From Methylobacterium sp. GXS13 (GTDB lineage Bacteria > Pseudomonadota > Alphaproteobacteria > Rhizobiales > Beijerinckiaceae), in the NCBI RefSeq assembly GCF_001455965.1, contig NZ_LKKO01000001.1, forward strand, positions 124,001-188,000: a stretch of DNA of 64,000 bases, read 5' to 3'. The notes under the pieces were generated by a model. It searched no databases. It saw nothing but the letters and a program-made list of their open reading frames with translations, and was not told where the DNA came from. The translations under genes and the position numbers were made by a program. Positions 37,471 through 53,671 of the stretch are shown here, in pieces. Each line of letters opens with the position of its first letter. Within the stretch, counting starts at the first letter, position 1.

Positions 37471-37612
37471 CGTCCCGTCGCTCCTCACCCTGACGCCCCG
37501 CGCCGTTCCCGGCATCCGGCCTATCGCTCTTTTGGCCAGGCACCACAGACAGGGCACCCAAGCTTGTCCGCACACTTAGTCGGTGCCGACCTCTGTTGTC
37601 ACGCGTTCGCGA

Positions 37613-38224
37613 TCAGAAATCGCGCTTCGTGCCCGAAGCCCCTGTGGTCGCGACCGCCGCACTCACCGGCTGGCCGTTCTTCGAGGCGAAATACGTGTAG
37701 GACAACGTCATCTCGGAAAGATGCGCGGTGTTCGAATCGTCCCGGACGGCCGGGTCGACATAGAACACGACCGGGACATCCAATGTTTCGCCCGGCTGCA
37801 GCGTCTGCTCGTTGAAGCAGAAGCAGGCGATCTTGACGAAATAGCTGCCCATCAGGCCAGGCTGGACGTTGAAGGTCGCCACGCCCGTCGACGGCTTGCT
37901 GCTCGTATTCTGGACCCGAAAGAAGACCGTCTTGGTCTCCCCGAGTTTCGCCTCGACGCTATTCGTCTCGGGGACGAACTTCCAGGGCAGGCCGGGAGCG
38001 ACGTTGGTGTCGAAATGCACCACCATGCTGTCATCGGTGCGTGCCGCCGACGAGGACAAAGCCGGCCCCTGACGCGGCGTGCCGTCGTATCCGGTCGCCT
38101 TGCAGAAGGCGTCGTAGAGCGGCACGGATGCGAAGGCGAGACCGACCATGCCGACGGCGAGGCCGGCGCAGGCAATCGCTGTCCGTGTGGCACCGCGGCT
38201 GGGATTGGGGCGGGATGGGGTCAT
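37613..38224 (-). CDS. ctaG: cytochrome c oxidase assembly protein CtaG (Cox11)
   Basis: Copper chaperone that builds the CuB centre in subunit I. The 203-residue protein has one N-terminal anchor (about 14-34), then the periplasmic domain with the Cu-binding motif KIACFCFNEQTL (CFCF) and QGPALSS-type lead. ATG 38224 lies 9 bases after the coxF stop. It is part of the minus-strand oxidase operon. Confidence 0.95.
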   Translation of the reverse strand: MTPSRPNPSRGATRTAIACAGLAVGMVGLAFASVPLYDAFCKATGYDGTPRQGPALSSSAARTDDSMVVHFDTNVAPGLPWKFVPETNSVEAKLGETKTVFFRVQNTSSKPSTGVATFNVQPGLMGSYFVKIACFCFNEQTLQPGETLDVPVVFYVDPAVRDDSNTAHLSEMTLSYTYFASKNGQPVSAAVATTGASGTKRDF

Positions 38225-38233
38225 TGGGATCCC

Positions 38234-38398
38234 TCAGAGCGGACGGCTGAGGATCTGCGGGCCGAGCTTCACGATCGTCAGCACGAAGAACAGCAGCACC
38301 CAGGCACCCAGCGCCAGGGCGATCGCAATCGATCGCTTCCGGCGGCGCGCTTCTTCCTGGGGTGTAAGCTGGCGGTACGGGACCTCGGGATCCGCCAT
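38234..38398 (-). CDS. coxF: small oxidase-cluster membrane protein (CoxF-like)
   Basis: A 54-residue protein translated from the 165-base frame between ctaB and ctaG. It starts MADPEVPYRQLTPQEEARRRKRS, a charged cytoplasmic segment, followed by one transmembrane helix (IAIALALGAWVLLFFVLTIVKL). The ATG at 38398 is 5 bases after the ctaB stop, which supports translation within the operon. Size, position and single helix match CoxF-type proteins seen at this site in alphaproteobacterial oxidase clusters; function is not known. Confidence 0.78.
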   Translation of the reverse strand: MADPEVPYRQLTPQEEARRRKRSIAIALALGAWVLLFFVLTIVKLGPQILSRPL

Positions 38399-38403
38399 GG
38401 CGC

Positions 38404-39351
38404 TCAGACCAGGGGCCGGAACAAGCCGAAGCTCTGCTCGGCGAGCAGCGCCGAAAACAGCGCGAAGAGGTAGAGGATCGAGAAGCCGAACATGCCCAGG
38501 GCGGCCTTCTTCTCGGCCTCACCTTCGCGGTTCTTCAGGACGCGGACGCTGAAGGCCAACATCCCGACGCCGCCGACCACGCCGATCACCGCATAAAGCA
38601 AGCCACCGAAGCCCAGGGCCACGGGTACGAGACCGAGCGGGGCGAGGAGCACGGTGTACCAGACGATCTGGCGGCGGGTGGAGGCCGGGCCGGCGACGTT
38701 GGGCATCATCGGGATGCCGGCGCGGGCATATTCCTCGGCCTTGATCAGGGCCAGCGCCCAGAAATGCGGCGGCGTCCAGATGAAGATGATAGCGAACAGG
38801 ACGAGCGACTCGATCCCGACCGAGCCCGACACAACCGCCTGGCCGATCACCGGCGGGAGGGCGCCGGCGGCCCCACCGATCACAATGTTCTGCGCGGTCG
38901 CCCGCTTCAGCCACATTGAGTAGATCACCGCGTAGAACACGATGGTGAAGGCCAGCAATCCGGCGGCCAGCCAGTTCGCGGCCAGGCCCAGCACCAGCAC
39001 CGACGCCACCGACAGGAACAGGCCGAAGCCGAGCGCTTCCTCGGACGAAATCCGACCGGCCGGGATCGGGCGCTGCGCCGTCCGGGTCATGACGGCATCG
39101 ATGTCCGCGTCCCACCACATATTGAGGCAGCCCGACGCCCCGGCTCCAACCGCAATGGCCAGAAGCGAGATCACGCCGATCGCAGGCTGAACATGGCCCT
39201 GGGACACCACCATGCCGACGAGGGCGGTGAAGATTACGAGGACCATCACCCGCGGCTTGAGCAGGGCGAAATAGTCCGGCACGTCGCCGCCAACGGCCGT
39301 GAAGGCCGGGGCCGGGGTGTCCGGTCCGATCGTATTCGTCAGGCTCGTCAT
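38404..39351 (-). CDS. ctaB: protoheme IX farnesyltransferase (haem O synthase)
   Basis: Adds a farnesyl group to protohaem to make haem O, the precursor of haem A in aa3 oxidase. The 315-residue UbiA-type membrane protein has the first Asp-rich motif [21 protein letters not shown] and the loop [21 protein letters not shown], with about eight helices. It follows ctaD by 202 bases on the same strand. No ctaA was seen here. Confidence 0.95.
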   Translation of the reverse strand: MTSLTNTIGPDTPAPAFTAVGGDVPDYFALLKPRVMVLVIFTALVGMVVSQGHVQPAIGVISLLAIAVGAGASGCLNMWWDADIDAVMTRTAQRPIPAGRISSEEALGFGLFLSVASVLVLGLAANWLAAGLLAFTIVFYAVIYSMWLKRATAQNIVIGGAAGALPPVIGQAVVSGSVGIESLVLFAIIFIWTPPHFWALALIKAEEYARAGIPMMPNVAGPASTRRQIVWYTVLLAPLGLVPVALGFGGLLYAVIGVVGGVGMLAFSVRVLKNREGEAEKKAALGMFGFSILYLFALFSALLAEQSFGLFRPLV

Positions 39352-39553
39352 CGCGTCTGCCGCTGTTGTGTCGGCGCCCGGCCACGCGCGTCACGGCCGA
39401 GTCAAATCTTGAAAACGATTAGTTCCAAGAACGAGCGCGAGTGATTCACGCGACGTATGCGGATCACCCGTCTGGATCGCCCTTGCCGGGAAGTCGCCGT
39501 CACGGCTTCCGGGGAAGGGCGAGGGCCGCGCATACGGCCCTCGCAGATGCGGA

Positions 39554-42074
<2,521 letters not shown>

Positions 42075-42372
42075 CTGCCTCTCGTTGCTCCCCTGCGATT
42101 TGCTTTCCCGTCGGCCTTTCCCGTCTTGACTGAGCGCGGGATGGTGCCGACGTGACGGACTGCCAGTTGTGTTACCCGGCGTGTATCCGATCGCGGCTTC
42201 AGATCACAAGGGCGTTCGCGGTGCAACCGCACAAGCGTCGCAGCGCGTGGATTCCGGCAGATTCGGGTCGCGTCGCGACAGCTTTTCATCGACCTTTCGC
42301 CGATGGTGGAGCGTTCATGCCGCTCCCAAATCGGCGCGACAGTAGCGCTACAGAGTTCTTTTGGAGCTTCGG
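42075..42372. other. divergent promoter region between ctaC and fdhD
   Basis: About 300 bases without a gene. It must hold the start of the oxidase operon on the minus strand and of fdhD on the plus strand. No operator, palindrome or strong promoter match could be recognised. Confidence 0.4.
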
Positions 42373-43215
42373 ATGTCGATGAAACCCAAGGATCGACCCG
42401 CCGGGACGCCGCCGATCTCGATGCAAGCCCCGATGCAGGTGGTCGCGTACATGGCTTCGGCGCCGAAGGCGGGCACGCGAGCGCTGGCCGTGGAGGCCGC
42501 TGTCAATCTCGTCTACGGCAGCGTGCCGCACGCCGTCATGATGGCGACGCCCGCCGATCTCGACGATTTCGCCTACGGCTTCAGCCTTACGGAAGGCATC
42601 GTCGAATCCGCCGACGAGATTCGAGCGACGCGGGTCGAAGTCGGATCCGACGGGCTTCGCCTCCATGTCGAGCTTGCGCCCGGCCGCCTCCGTGAGCACC
42701 TGGCTCGCAAGCGCGCGATCAGCGGTCGAACCGGCTGCGGCGTGTGCGGCATCGAGGATCTGTCCGATCTCCCGCGCGCCGAAACGCGGGACGCTCCAGA
42801 CGTGCGGGTCGCGCTTCCGGCGATCGCCAGGGCGCTGCAGGGGCTCGATGCGGGCCAGGTTCTGGGCGCGGAAACCCGTGCCGTTCACGCGGCCGCCTGG
42901 GCTCGCCTCGACGGTTCATTGGTCGCCGTGCGCGAGGATGTCGGCCGGCATAATGCTCTGGACAAGCTGATCGGGGCGCTGATGCGGACAGGCACCGATA
43001 CCGCCGCCGGTTTCCTGGTGATCACCAGCCGTTGCTCGTTTGAGATGGTGGAGAAGGCCGCACGGCTGGGTGCTGCCGTGATCGTGGCGATCTCGGCCCC
43101 GACATCCCTGGCGCTGGAACGAGCCAAGGCGCACGGGATCACGCTCTGCGCGATCGCGCGCTCGGATACCCTGACCGTCTTTACCGGGTCCGAACGCCTC
43201 ATCCCGGGCGGGTAG
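42373..43215 (+). CDS. fdhD: formate dehydrogenase accessory sulfurtransferase FdhD
   Basis: Passes sulfur from IscS to the molybdenum cofactor of formate dehydrogenase. The 280-residue protein has the two-Cys motif GCGVCGIEDL, the LAVEAAVNLVYGSVPHAVMMATP start and the EDVGRHNALDKLIGAL and ITSRCSFEMVEKAARLG signatures. ATG 42373 has GGAG upstream; a TTG at 42361 is an alternative. No formate dehydrogenase structural gene is present here. It suits a methylotroph that oxidises formate. Confidence 0.95.
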   Translation: MSMKPKDRPAGTPPISMQAPMQVVAYMASAPKAGTRALAVEAAVNLVYGSVPHAVMMATPADLDDFAYGFSLTEGIVESADEIRATRVEVGSDGLRLHVELAPGRLREHLARKRAISGRTGCGVCGIEDLSDLPRAETRDAPDVRVALPAIARALQGLDAGQVLGAETRAVHAAAWARLDGSLVAVREDVGRHNALDKLIGALMRTGTDTAAGFLVITSRCSFEMVEKAARLGAAVIVAISAPTSLALERAKAHGITLCAIARSDTLTVFTGSERLIPGG

Positions 43216-43217
43216 CG

Positions 43218-44096
43218 CTACTGCGGCGCCGACTCCTTCTCGGAGGGGCCGGGGACGATTGTGGCTCCGCCGATGATTCGCACCGGCTTCCTGTCCGGTG
43301 GCGGATCCTTCCAATCCGCGGCCGGCGGCTTGGCCGCCTGGGCGATGCCGCCTGCCGCGGGCTTGGCCGGAGGGGGATCGGCAGGCGCGGAATTGGCTGT
43401 AGGCGCCTTGTCGATGGCGCCGGACTTGGTGTTCGGCTTGGCCTCGGCAGCAGGATCCGCCGTGGCGGCCTCAGCGGGCGCGATCTTCGGGGCAGGGGCT
43501 TCCGGGACGTTGCGCAGCGCGGGCTTCAACTCCGGCTGGCGGCTGGGCTGCGCGGCGCGGGCGACCTTACGCGGTGCATCGGGCCGGGCACGGGAGGCGG
43601 GATTAAGACCATCAGGATTGGCATCCGGGCGCAGGGCCTCGGGACTCACCCGGCGTTGCGGCCGCAGGGCCGGGCCCGGTATGCTGTCGGGCGTCGCCGG
43701 CCGCAGGATACGCCGCGGCGCGGTATCCTCCTCGGTCCAGCCGAATCCAGGGCTGGGACGCTCGAGGCGGGCGTAGGTCTCGGGGGCACCGATCCGCTGG
43801 CGCCCGACGATCGCGCCCGCGGCGGGATCGACGAACAGCCGGACCGTCACGCCGGTCGGGCTGACGGCATCCACCACGTAAACACGTCCATCGAAGCGGG
43901 GACGACCCAAACCGCTGAAACCGCGTTCGGCCAGACGCCATGCGACGACCCGCGGCGGCAGGATCTCTTCCTCGAAAGCGAATTGCGCGCTGGCGCCGCG
44001 GCAGAGACCCAGCATCGCGCCGCCGGAGAGCAGCACGGCACACAGCGCTCGTGCCGCCGCCCGCCGCGCGCGGCAGGGCATTCTGTTCTCGATCAT
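43218..44096 (-). CDS. exported proline-rich protein with PepSY-like region
   Basis: A 292-residue protein with a Sec signal peptide (ALCAVLLSGGAMLGLCRGASAQ). Residues ~35-95 (ILPPRVVAWRLAERGFSGLGRPRFDGRVYVVDAVSPTGVTVRLFVDPAAG) have a pattern like PepSY or propeptide domains: a short helix then strands ending VRLFVDPxxGxIV. The remaining ~190 residues are low complexity, rich in Pro, Ala and Lys, and probably disordered. Function is unknown. It starts divergently from gltB and its stop is 3 bases from the fdhD stop. Confidence 0.65.
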   Translation of the reverse strand: MIENRMPCRARRAAARALCAVLLSGGAMLGLCRGASAQFAFEEEILPPRVVAWRLAERGFSGLGRPRFDGRVYVVDAVSPTGVTVRLFVDPAAGAIVGRQRIGAPETYARLERPSPGFGWTEEDTAPRRILRPATPDSIPGPALRPQRRVSPEALRPDANPDGLNPASRARPDAPRKVARAAQPSRQPELKPALRNVPEAPAPKIAPAEAATADPAAEAKPNTKSGAIDKAPTANSAPADPPPAKPAAGGIAQAAKPPAADWKDPPPDRKPVRIIGGATIVPGPSEKESAPQ

Positions 44097-44142
44097 CACT
44101 CTGGTGCGTTCCCGTCTTGGAGACCCGGCAGAGTATCCGGTT

Positions 44143-44186
44143 CCGGCATGGTCCGGGCCGGTTTGCCCAGACCTCGACCATGCCGG
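44143..44186. repeat. 11-bp inverted repeat between the PepSY-like gene and gltB
   Basis: CCGGCATGGTC at 44143-44153 and its exact complement GACCATGCCGG at 44176-44186, with 22 bases between, which contain a further GGGC/GCCC pair. It could be an operator for a dimeric regulator or form an RNA hairpin in either leader. It lies 47 bases upstream of the minus-strand gene and about 455 bases upstream of gltB. Confidence 0.55.
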
Positions 44187-44269
44187 CGAGGTCGTTGCCC
44201 CGCATGCCGCTTGTGCTCGGCGGGATCCCGTAGACCGGGTGATTCTGGCGAGATTGCGGAAGAGACTGA

Positions 44270-44284
44270 TTAACAGCTGTTTAA
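44270..44284. promoter_or_regulatory. CtrA-type site TTAA-N7-TTAA
   Basis: TTAACAGCTGTTTAA at 44270-44284 is an exact match to the full CtrA recognition pattern TTAA-N7-TTAA, which is rare by chance in DNA of this GC content. It is in the divergent region, 174 bases upstream of the minus-strand gene and 357 bases upstream of gltB. The pattern is seen; binding by CtrA is inferred. Confidence 0.45.
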
Positions 44285-44640
44285 GCCACGTCGCCGATGC
44301 CGCGCCCGGGGCTCCGTGCGCTCCCTTGCTGAAACGGTTTCAATCTGCCAATTTCGCGACTTAGGACAGTAGAACTGTCCCATCGGCCGTGCATGCTGAC
44401 CGTCTCCGTCTCGCGCAAAAGCGGGAAATCCGGCAGACGGTTTCGAGCGCGCCAGCGCGCCGCTCCCTGGAGCGGTCCGGGTTCTCGATGAACGCAGGTC
44501 GACGGACGTGCCCTTCCGGGGACCGACCGGATCGCCTGCGGCATCGGGTCGGGGCGCCGGGCGGCGACGGCCCGCGGGCATGAAACATGCTCGCGGGTTG
44601 ACCGGCAGCGGACGGGATCGAGGGAAGGACGAGACGAAGC

Positions 44641-49356
<4,716 letters not shown>

Positions 49357-49368
49357 GGCTATCGGTCT

Positions 49369-49393
49369 CGGCGCCCGAGCGAAACGGGCGCCG
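49369..49393. repeat. intercistronic hairpin between gltB and gltD
   Basis: CGGCGCCCG (49369-49377) and its complement CGGGCGCCG (49385-49393) form a 9-bp stem with a seven-base loop AGCGAAA. It begins 13 bases after the gltB stop and 65 bases before the gltD start, without a T-run, so it may stabilise the upstream RNA or set the gltB:gltD ratio rather than end transcription. Confidence 0.55.
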
Positions 49394-49457
49394 ATCGCGG
49401 AATGAAGGTCTCATAGGCTGCAGCATCGGTCGATCTGCGGGCCTCAAGGGTTGATCG

Positions 49458-50891
49458 ATGGGCAAGATCACGGGTTTCCTCGAGTTCGACCGGCAAGAGC
49501 AGAAGTACCAGCTCGCGGCCGATCGCGTGCGGCACTTCCGCGAGTTCACCCTGCCGCTCGACGAGCACGACCTGACCAAGCAGGCGGCGCGCTGCATGGA
49601 TTGCGGCATCCCGTTCTGCCACGGCCCGACCGGCTGCCCGGTCCACAATCAGATTCCGGACTGGAACGATCTGGTGTTCCAGTCGGACTGGGAGGAAGCC
49701 TCGCGCAACCTTCACTCGACCAACAACTTCCCGGAGTTCACCGGCCGCGTCTGCCCGGCGCCCTGCGAAGAGGCGTGCACACTCAACCTCGAGAATCAGC
49801 CGGTTGCGATCAAGACAATCGAGCAGGCGATCGCTGACCGCGCCTGGAACATGGGCTGGATCAAGCCTGAAACGGCCTCCGTACGCACCGGCAAGCGCGT
49901 GGCGATCGTCGGCTCCGGGCCCGCCGGCCTCGCGGCGGCCCAGCAGCTCGCCCGGGTCGGGCACGACGTGCACGTGTTCGAGCGCGAGCCGAAGGCCGGC
50001 GGTCTGCTCCGCTACGGTATCCCCGACTTCAAGATGGAGAAGCGCCACATCGACCGCCGGGTGCGGCAGATGGAGGCCGAGGGCGTCGTCTTCCACTACA
50101 ACCAGAACATCGGCGTGACGAAGCCGGTCGAGGAGCTGAAGGCCGAGTTCGACGCTGTGATGTTCTGCGGCGGCGCGGAGGATCCGCGGAATCCGCAGCT
50201 CCCTGGCCAGGAGCTGGAGGGCGTCCACTACGCGATGCCCTACCTGATCCAGTCGAACCGCCGCGTCGCAGCCGAGCCGATGCGCGGCAACGGCGAGGTG
50301 CCGATCCTGGCCTCGGGCAAGAACGTCGTGGTGATCGGCGGCGGCGATACCGCCTCGGATTGCGTCGGCACCGCCTTCCGCCAGGGCGCCCTGTCGGTGA
50401 CGCAGCTCGATATCCGTCCCCGTCCGCCCGAGCGTGAGGACAAGCTGACGGTGTGGCCGTACTGGCCGACCAAGATGCGGACATCCTCCAGCCAGGCCGA
50501 GGGCGCAGAGCGCGAATTCCAGGCGGCGACGCTGCGGCTCGACGGCAACAAGAAGGGCCGCCTGACCGGCGTAGTCTGCGCCCGGGTCGACGCCAAGCGT
50601 CAGCCGATCCCCGGCACCGAGTTCATCCTGCCGGCCGATCTGGTGTTCATGGCGATCGGCTTCGCCGGCTCGGTGCAGAAAGGCCTCCTCGAGCAATCCG
50701 GCATCAGCGTCAGCAAGCGCGGCAACGTCGAGGCGAACGAGGAGGATTACCGCACCTCGGACGAGAAGATCTGGAGCGCCGGAGACATGCGCCGGGGCCA
50801 GTCACTGGTGGTCTGGGCGATCCGTGAGGGTCGTCAGGCAGCCCGCGCCATCGACGAGACCCTGATGGGCGCGAGCGTCCTGCCGCGATAG
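49458..50891 (+). CDS. gltD: glutamate synthase (NADPH) small subunit
   Basis: Oxidises NADPH and passes electrons to GltB. The 477-residue protein has two N-terminal 4Fe-4S sites (RCMDCGIPFC ... GCPV and CPAPCEEACTLN), an FAD-binding Rossmann motif (VAIVGSGPAGLAAAQQLA) near residue 150 and an NADPH-binding one (VVVIGGGDTASDC) near residue 292. ATG 49458 follows a GGGTTGATCG context. It lies 101 bases after gltB in the same operon and is followed by a strong hairpin. Confidence 0.96.
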   Translation: MGKITGFLEFDRQEQKYQLAADRVRHFREFTLPLDEHDLTKQAARCMDCGIPFCHGPTGCPVHNQIPDWNDLVFQSDWEEASRNLHSTNNFPEFTGRVCPAPCEEACTLNLENQPVAIKTIEQAIADRAWNMGWIKPETASVRTGKRVAIVGSGPAGLAAAQQLARVGHDVHVFEREPKAGGLLRYGIPDFKMEKRHIDRRVRQMEAEGVVFHYNQNIGVTKPVEELKAEFDAVMFCGGAEDPRNPQLPGQELEGVHYAMPYLIQSNRRVAAEPMRGNGEVPILASGKNVVVIGGGDTASDCVGTAFRQGALSVTQLDIRPRPPEREDKLTVWPYWPTKMRTSSSQAEGAEREFQAATLRLDGNKKGRLTGVVCARVDAKRQPIPGTEFILPADLVFMAIGFAGSVQKGLLEQSGISVSKRGNVEANEEDYRTSDEKIWSAGDMRRGQSLVVWAIREGRQAARAIDETLMGASVLPR

Positions 50892-50905
50892 CTCTCTTGA
50901 CTCGA

Positions 50906-50931
50906 CGGCGCGGGTTGAGGAACCCGCGCCG
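50906..50931. terminator. hairpin after gltD
   Basis: An 11-bp perfect inverted repeat, CGGCGCGGGTT (50906-50916) and AACCCGCGCCG (50921-50931), with the loop GAGG. No T-run follows. It lies between the convergent stops of gltD and the DUF459 gene and could serve both transcripts. Confidence 0.6.
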
Positions 50932-50942
50932 AACGCGTCCCG

Positions 50943-52382
50943 TCAGCCCGGCGGCCAGCGGAAATCGTCGGCGCGGCCGGGCTGGGGCAGCGGTGCGGCG
51001 CCCCGTACGAGCGTCCGCTCCACGGTTCCAAGGTTGTCGCCGTCGCGCGGCCGACCGGTCAGCAATGCGCCGCCGGGAGAGACTTCGGTTCGACCAAGCG
51101 GTACGACCGGGCCCGCCGCCGGCTTCACCGGCAGGGCAGGAACCCCCGGCGGTTCCGGCAGGCTCGGTAGCATCGCGGTGATCTGCCGATCGATCGTTGC
51201 GGTGTCCGTGGGCTGCCCTGCACCGTCGAGGCTCGGCCCTGATGTCGAGGGCGTACCGGCCGGCGCGATGCTCGCGGTCGGCGGCTGGTCCGTCAGCGCT
51301 GGCGTGGCCGTGCCCATCAGCCGCTTCAGCTCGACATCGGCGAAATGTGCCAGCTTGCGGTCGCCCGCCTTGGTGAAGTGAACGCCGTCGGCGGTCCGAA
51401 GCTTGGCGATCTGTCCTTCGGGATCGGGGCCGGAGGCCGTGTAGCGGTCGCGGTCGTCGACGAAGCCCGGCCAGATGTCGACATAGGTCGCGCCGGCTTT
51501 GGTGACGCTGTCCCGGACGATGTCATTGATGGCGGCGAGGTCCCGGCTCAGCGGCTCGCTCTGCATCGGCGGAAGGCCGACCCAGACCAGCGGCACTTTG
51601 TGATCGGTGAACACCTTCACGAACGCGTCGACCCGCGCACGGTACAACACCTTCCAGCGATCGGTGAGGGGATCGGCCGTCTCGTCGCCTTCGCGGATCG
51701 GCTGTCGGTCATTGGCGCCGAGCATGACGAGCCCGTAGCGCACCTTCGGATTGGTGCGGAGGTAGTCCTCGGCACTCTTCGGCCAATCGACGACGTCCTT
51801 GCGCACGAGCCCGCTATCGCCCTTCGCACGATCGATGACCGCAACGTCGGCATTGTCCTCGAAGACGTCGTCGAGCCCGTGGGCGAGGTGGTCGGCCAAG
51901 GAGTCGCCGAACACCGCGATCTGCACGTTCGGCGCGGTCTTGGCGATAGCCGGCTTCGGCGGCATCGGTGCCCGTGCCGGTCGCTCTCGTCGCTTGATCG
52001 CGGGCGGGGGCCGCTGTGCGTCGGCGCTTCCCACGTTGTTGCGCGGACGGGGCGCCCGGTAGGTGCGCTCCGGTGGGGGGGCGACCGGCTGTTGCGGTCG
52101 GTCCTCCCACGGCCAGTAGAATTGGCGCGGCGCTTCCTGGGGGGGCGCATAGCGGGGCTGGCGCGCGTAAGCTCCGTCATCACGGTAATAGGCATCACGC
52201 GCACGACGCCGCGTCGGCGCTTCGGAATAGGCGCCGTTCCCGGGTTGCTGATAGCCGTCGCCCCACTGCGCCCGGGCAGGCGTATTGCCGATCAGGAATA
52301 GGGCCGCCTGGCCCAGCAGGACGGCCAGCCCGAGGAGGGCCGGACGTGTCGTGCGACGCCAAACAGCGACTCTCATGCGCAT
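50943..52382 (-). CDS. DUF459-family SGNH hydrolase, exported
   Basis: A 479-residue protein with an N-terminal signal or anchor (TTRPALLGLAVLLGQAALFLIG), a Pro/Arg/Tyr-rich linker of about 110 residues, then an SGNH-type domain: block I IAVFGDSLADHLAHGL, YGLVMLGANDRQPI (Gly/Asn of blocks II-III) and DGVHFTKAG (block V with catalytic His). The C-terminal ~130 residues are Pro/Thr-rich. DUF459 proteins are periplasmic esterase-like enzymes, possibly acting on peptidoglycan or glycans. ATG 52382 is used; 52376 is close behind. Confidence 0.82.
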   Translation of the reverse strand: MRMRVAVWRRTTRPALLGLAVLLGQAALFLIGNTPARAQWGDGYQQPGNGAYSEAPTRRRARDAYYRDDGAYARQPRYAPPQEAPRQFYWPWEDRPQQPVAPPPERTYRAPRPRNNVGSADAQRPPPAIKRRERPARAPMPPKPAIAKTAPNVQIAVFGDSLADHLAHGLDDVFEDNADVAVIDRAKGDSGLVRKDVVDWPKSAEDYLRTNPKVRYGLVMLGANDRQPIREGDETADPLTDRWKVLYRARVDAFVKVFTDHKVPLVWVGLPPMQSEPLSRDLAAINDIVRDSVTKAGATYVDIWPGFVDDRDRYTASGPDPEGQIAKLRTADGVHFTKAGDRKLAHFADVELKRLMGTATPALTDQPPTASIAPAGTPSTSGPSLDGAGQPTDTATIDRQITAMLPSLPEPPGVPALPVKPAAGPVVPLGRTEVSPGGALLTGRPRDGDNLGTVERTLVRGAAPLPQPGRADDFRWPPG

Positions 52383-52461
52383 CCCGCATTCCCAAGGCGC
52401 CCGGGTACCGGTCGCTGGCCGAGAGTATATGGGAGACGGGCGCGTACGTCTAAACCGCGCG

Positions 52462-53667
52462 CTATCGACTGGGGCCGTGCCGCTCCCGGATATGGGTGAG
52501 AAGCGCCGGCGTGGCGTAGCCGTCGGCCTGGAGCCCCGCATCGATCTGGTAGCGTCGCACCGCCTCGCGAAATTTCGGACCGGCGCGGCCGTCCGTGGGG
52601 CCCTCGTAAAAACCGGCCATTGCGAGCTCGCTCTGGAGTGCGCGCAATCCCGTACCGTCGAGGCGCGGGCCGGTCGGCCAGGGAGCCGCAAGGGCTGGGC
52701 CGCCGTCGAGACGGTCGGCGAGGTGGCCGACCGCCAGCGCGTAGGAATCCGAGGTGTTGTAGCCGCGGATCACCTCGAAATTGCCGGTGATCAGGAAGGC
52801 CGGCGCGCCGAGGCCGCCGGGCAAGAACAAGCTAGCCTTACCCCGCTCGGACAGGCGCTTGCCGTCCATCCGCCGGACGCCGCGGCTCGCGAACCGGCCG
52901 AGATCGCCGGAATAATCCGAGAGGTCGAAACCGTCGGGCAGATGCACCTCGTAGCCCCAGGCAAGGGACGGATCCCAACCGAGATCCTTGAGATAGGCTC
53001 CGATGGAGGCGAGCGAATCCGCGTCGCTCAACCAGATATCTCGGCGGCCGTCGCCGTCGAAATCGACCGCATGTGCCAGGTAGGTAGACGGCAGGAACTG
53101 AACTTGGCCCATGGCACCAGCCCAGCTTCCACTCATCCGCTCGGGCGTGATGTCGCCCCGCTGAAGGATGGTGAGGGCAGCGAGCAGCTCGTCGCGAAAC
53201 AGCGTGCCGCGATGCTGGGCTTCCGCCAGGGTCGCCAGAGCCCGGATGGTCGAGAGGCTGCCGGCGCTCGCACCGAAATCGGACTCGATGCCCCAGATTG
53301 CGAGGACGATGGCGGCCGGAACCCCATAACGGGCCTCGATGGCCTTGAGGGTGGGCGCGAGGGACGACGCCCGTGCGCGTCCCCGGGTTATACGACCGGT
53401 TGAAACGGCACCCACCAGATAGTCCCAGACCGGGCGAACGAACTCGCCCTGCTGCTTCGTCCGAGCCAGGATGGCGCTATCGGGCGCCGAGATACCGCGG
53501 AAAGCCGCCGTAAAGGTCTCGGGCGTCACCCCGCGGGCCTCGGCGTCCGGACGCAGCGCCGCGATGAACGCCTGGAACGCGCCGTCCGACGCACCCGGTT
53601 TTGCGGCCCTGGTCACGGCCGGGACGAGGCATAGGGCGGCTGCGAGGACGGCGCCGCCGGCAAGCAC
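52462..53667 (-). CDS. MltB-type lytic murein transglycosylase
   Basis: A 401-residue periplasmic enzyme that cleaves peptidoglycan glycan chains. Signal peptide at 1-21, catalytic domain with the catalytic Glu in AIWGIESDFGASAG, then MGQVQFLPSTYLAHAVDFDGDGRRDIW, and a C-terminal peptidoglycan-binding domain (LRALQSELAMAGFYEGPTDGRAG ... AVRRYQIDAGL). The family is the periplasmic MltB branch. It is on the same strand as galE and ends 80 bases before the DUF459 gene. Confidence 0.92.
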   Translation of the reverse strand: MLAGGAVLAAALCLVPAVTRAAKPGASDGAFQAFIAALRPDAEARGVTPETFTAAFRGISAPDSAILARTKQQGEFVRPVWDYLVGAVSTGRITRGRARASSLAPTLKAIEARYGVPAAIVLAIWGIESDFGASAGSLSTIRALATLAEAQHRGTLFRDELLAALTILQRGDITPERMSGSWAGAMGQVQFLPSTYLAHAVDFDGDGRRDIWLSDADSLASIGAYLKDLGWDPSLAWGYEVHLPDGFDLSDYSGDLGRFASRGVRRMDGKRLSERGKASLFLPGGLGAPAFLITGNFEVIRGYNTSDSYALAVGHLADRLDGGPALAAPWPTGPRLDGTGLRALQSELAMAGFYEGPTDGRAGPKFREAVRRYQIDAGLQADGYATPALLTHIRERHGPSR

Positions 53668-53671
53668 CGGC

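Noticed and set aside
42105..42370. A CRISPR-like or repeat array between ctaC and fdhD
   Set aside because: No repeated unit could be found on inspection.
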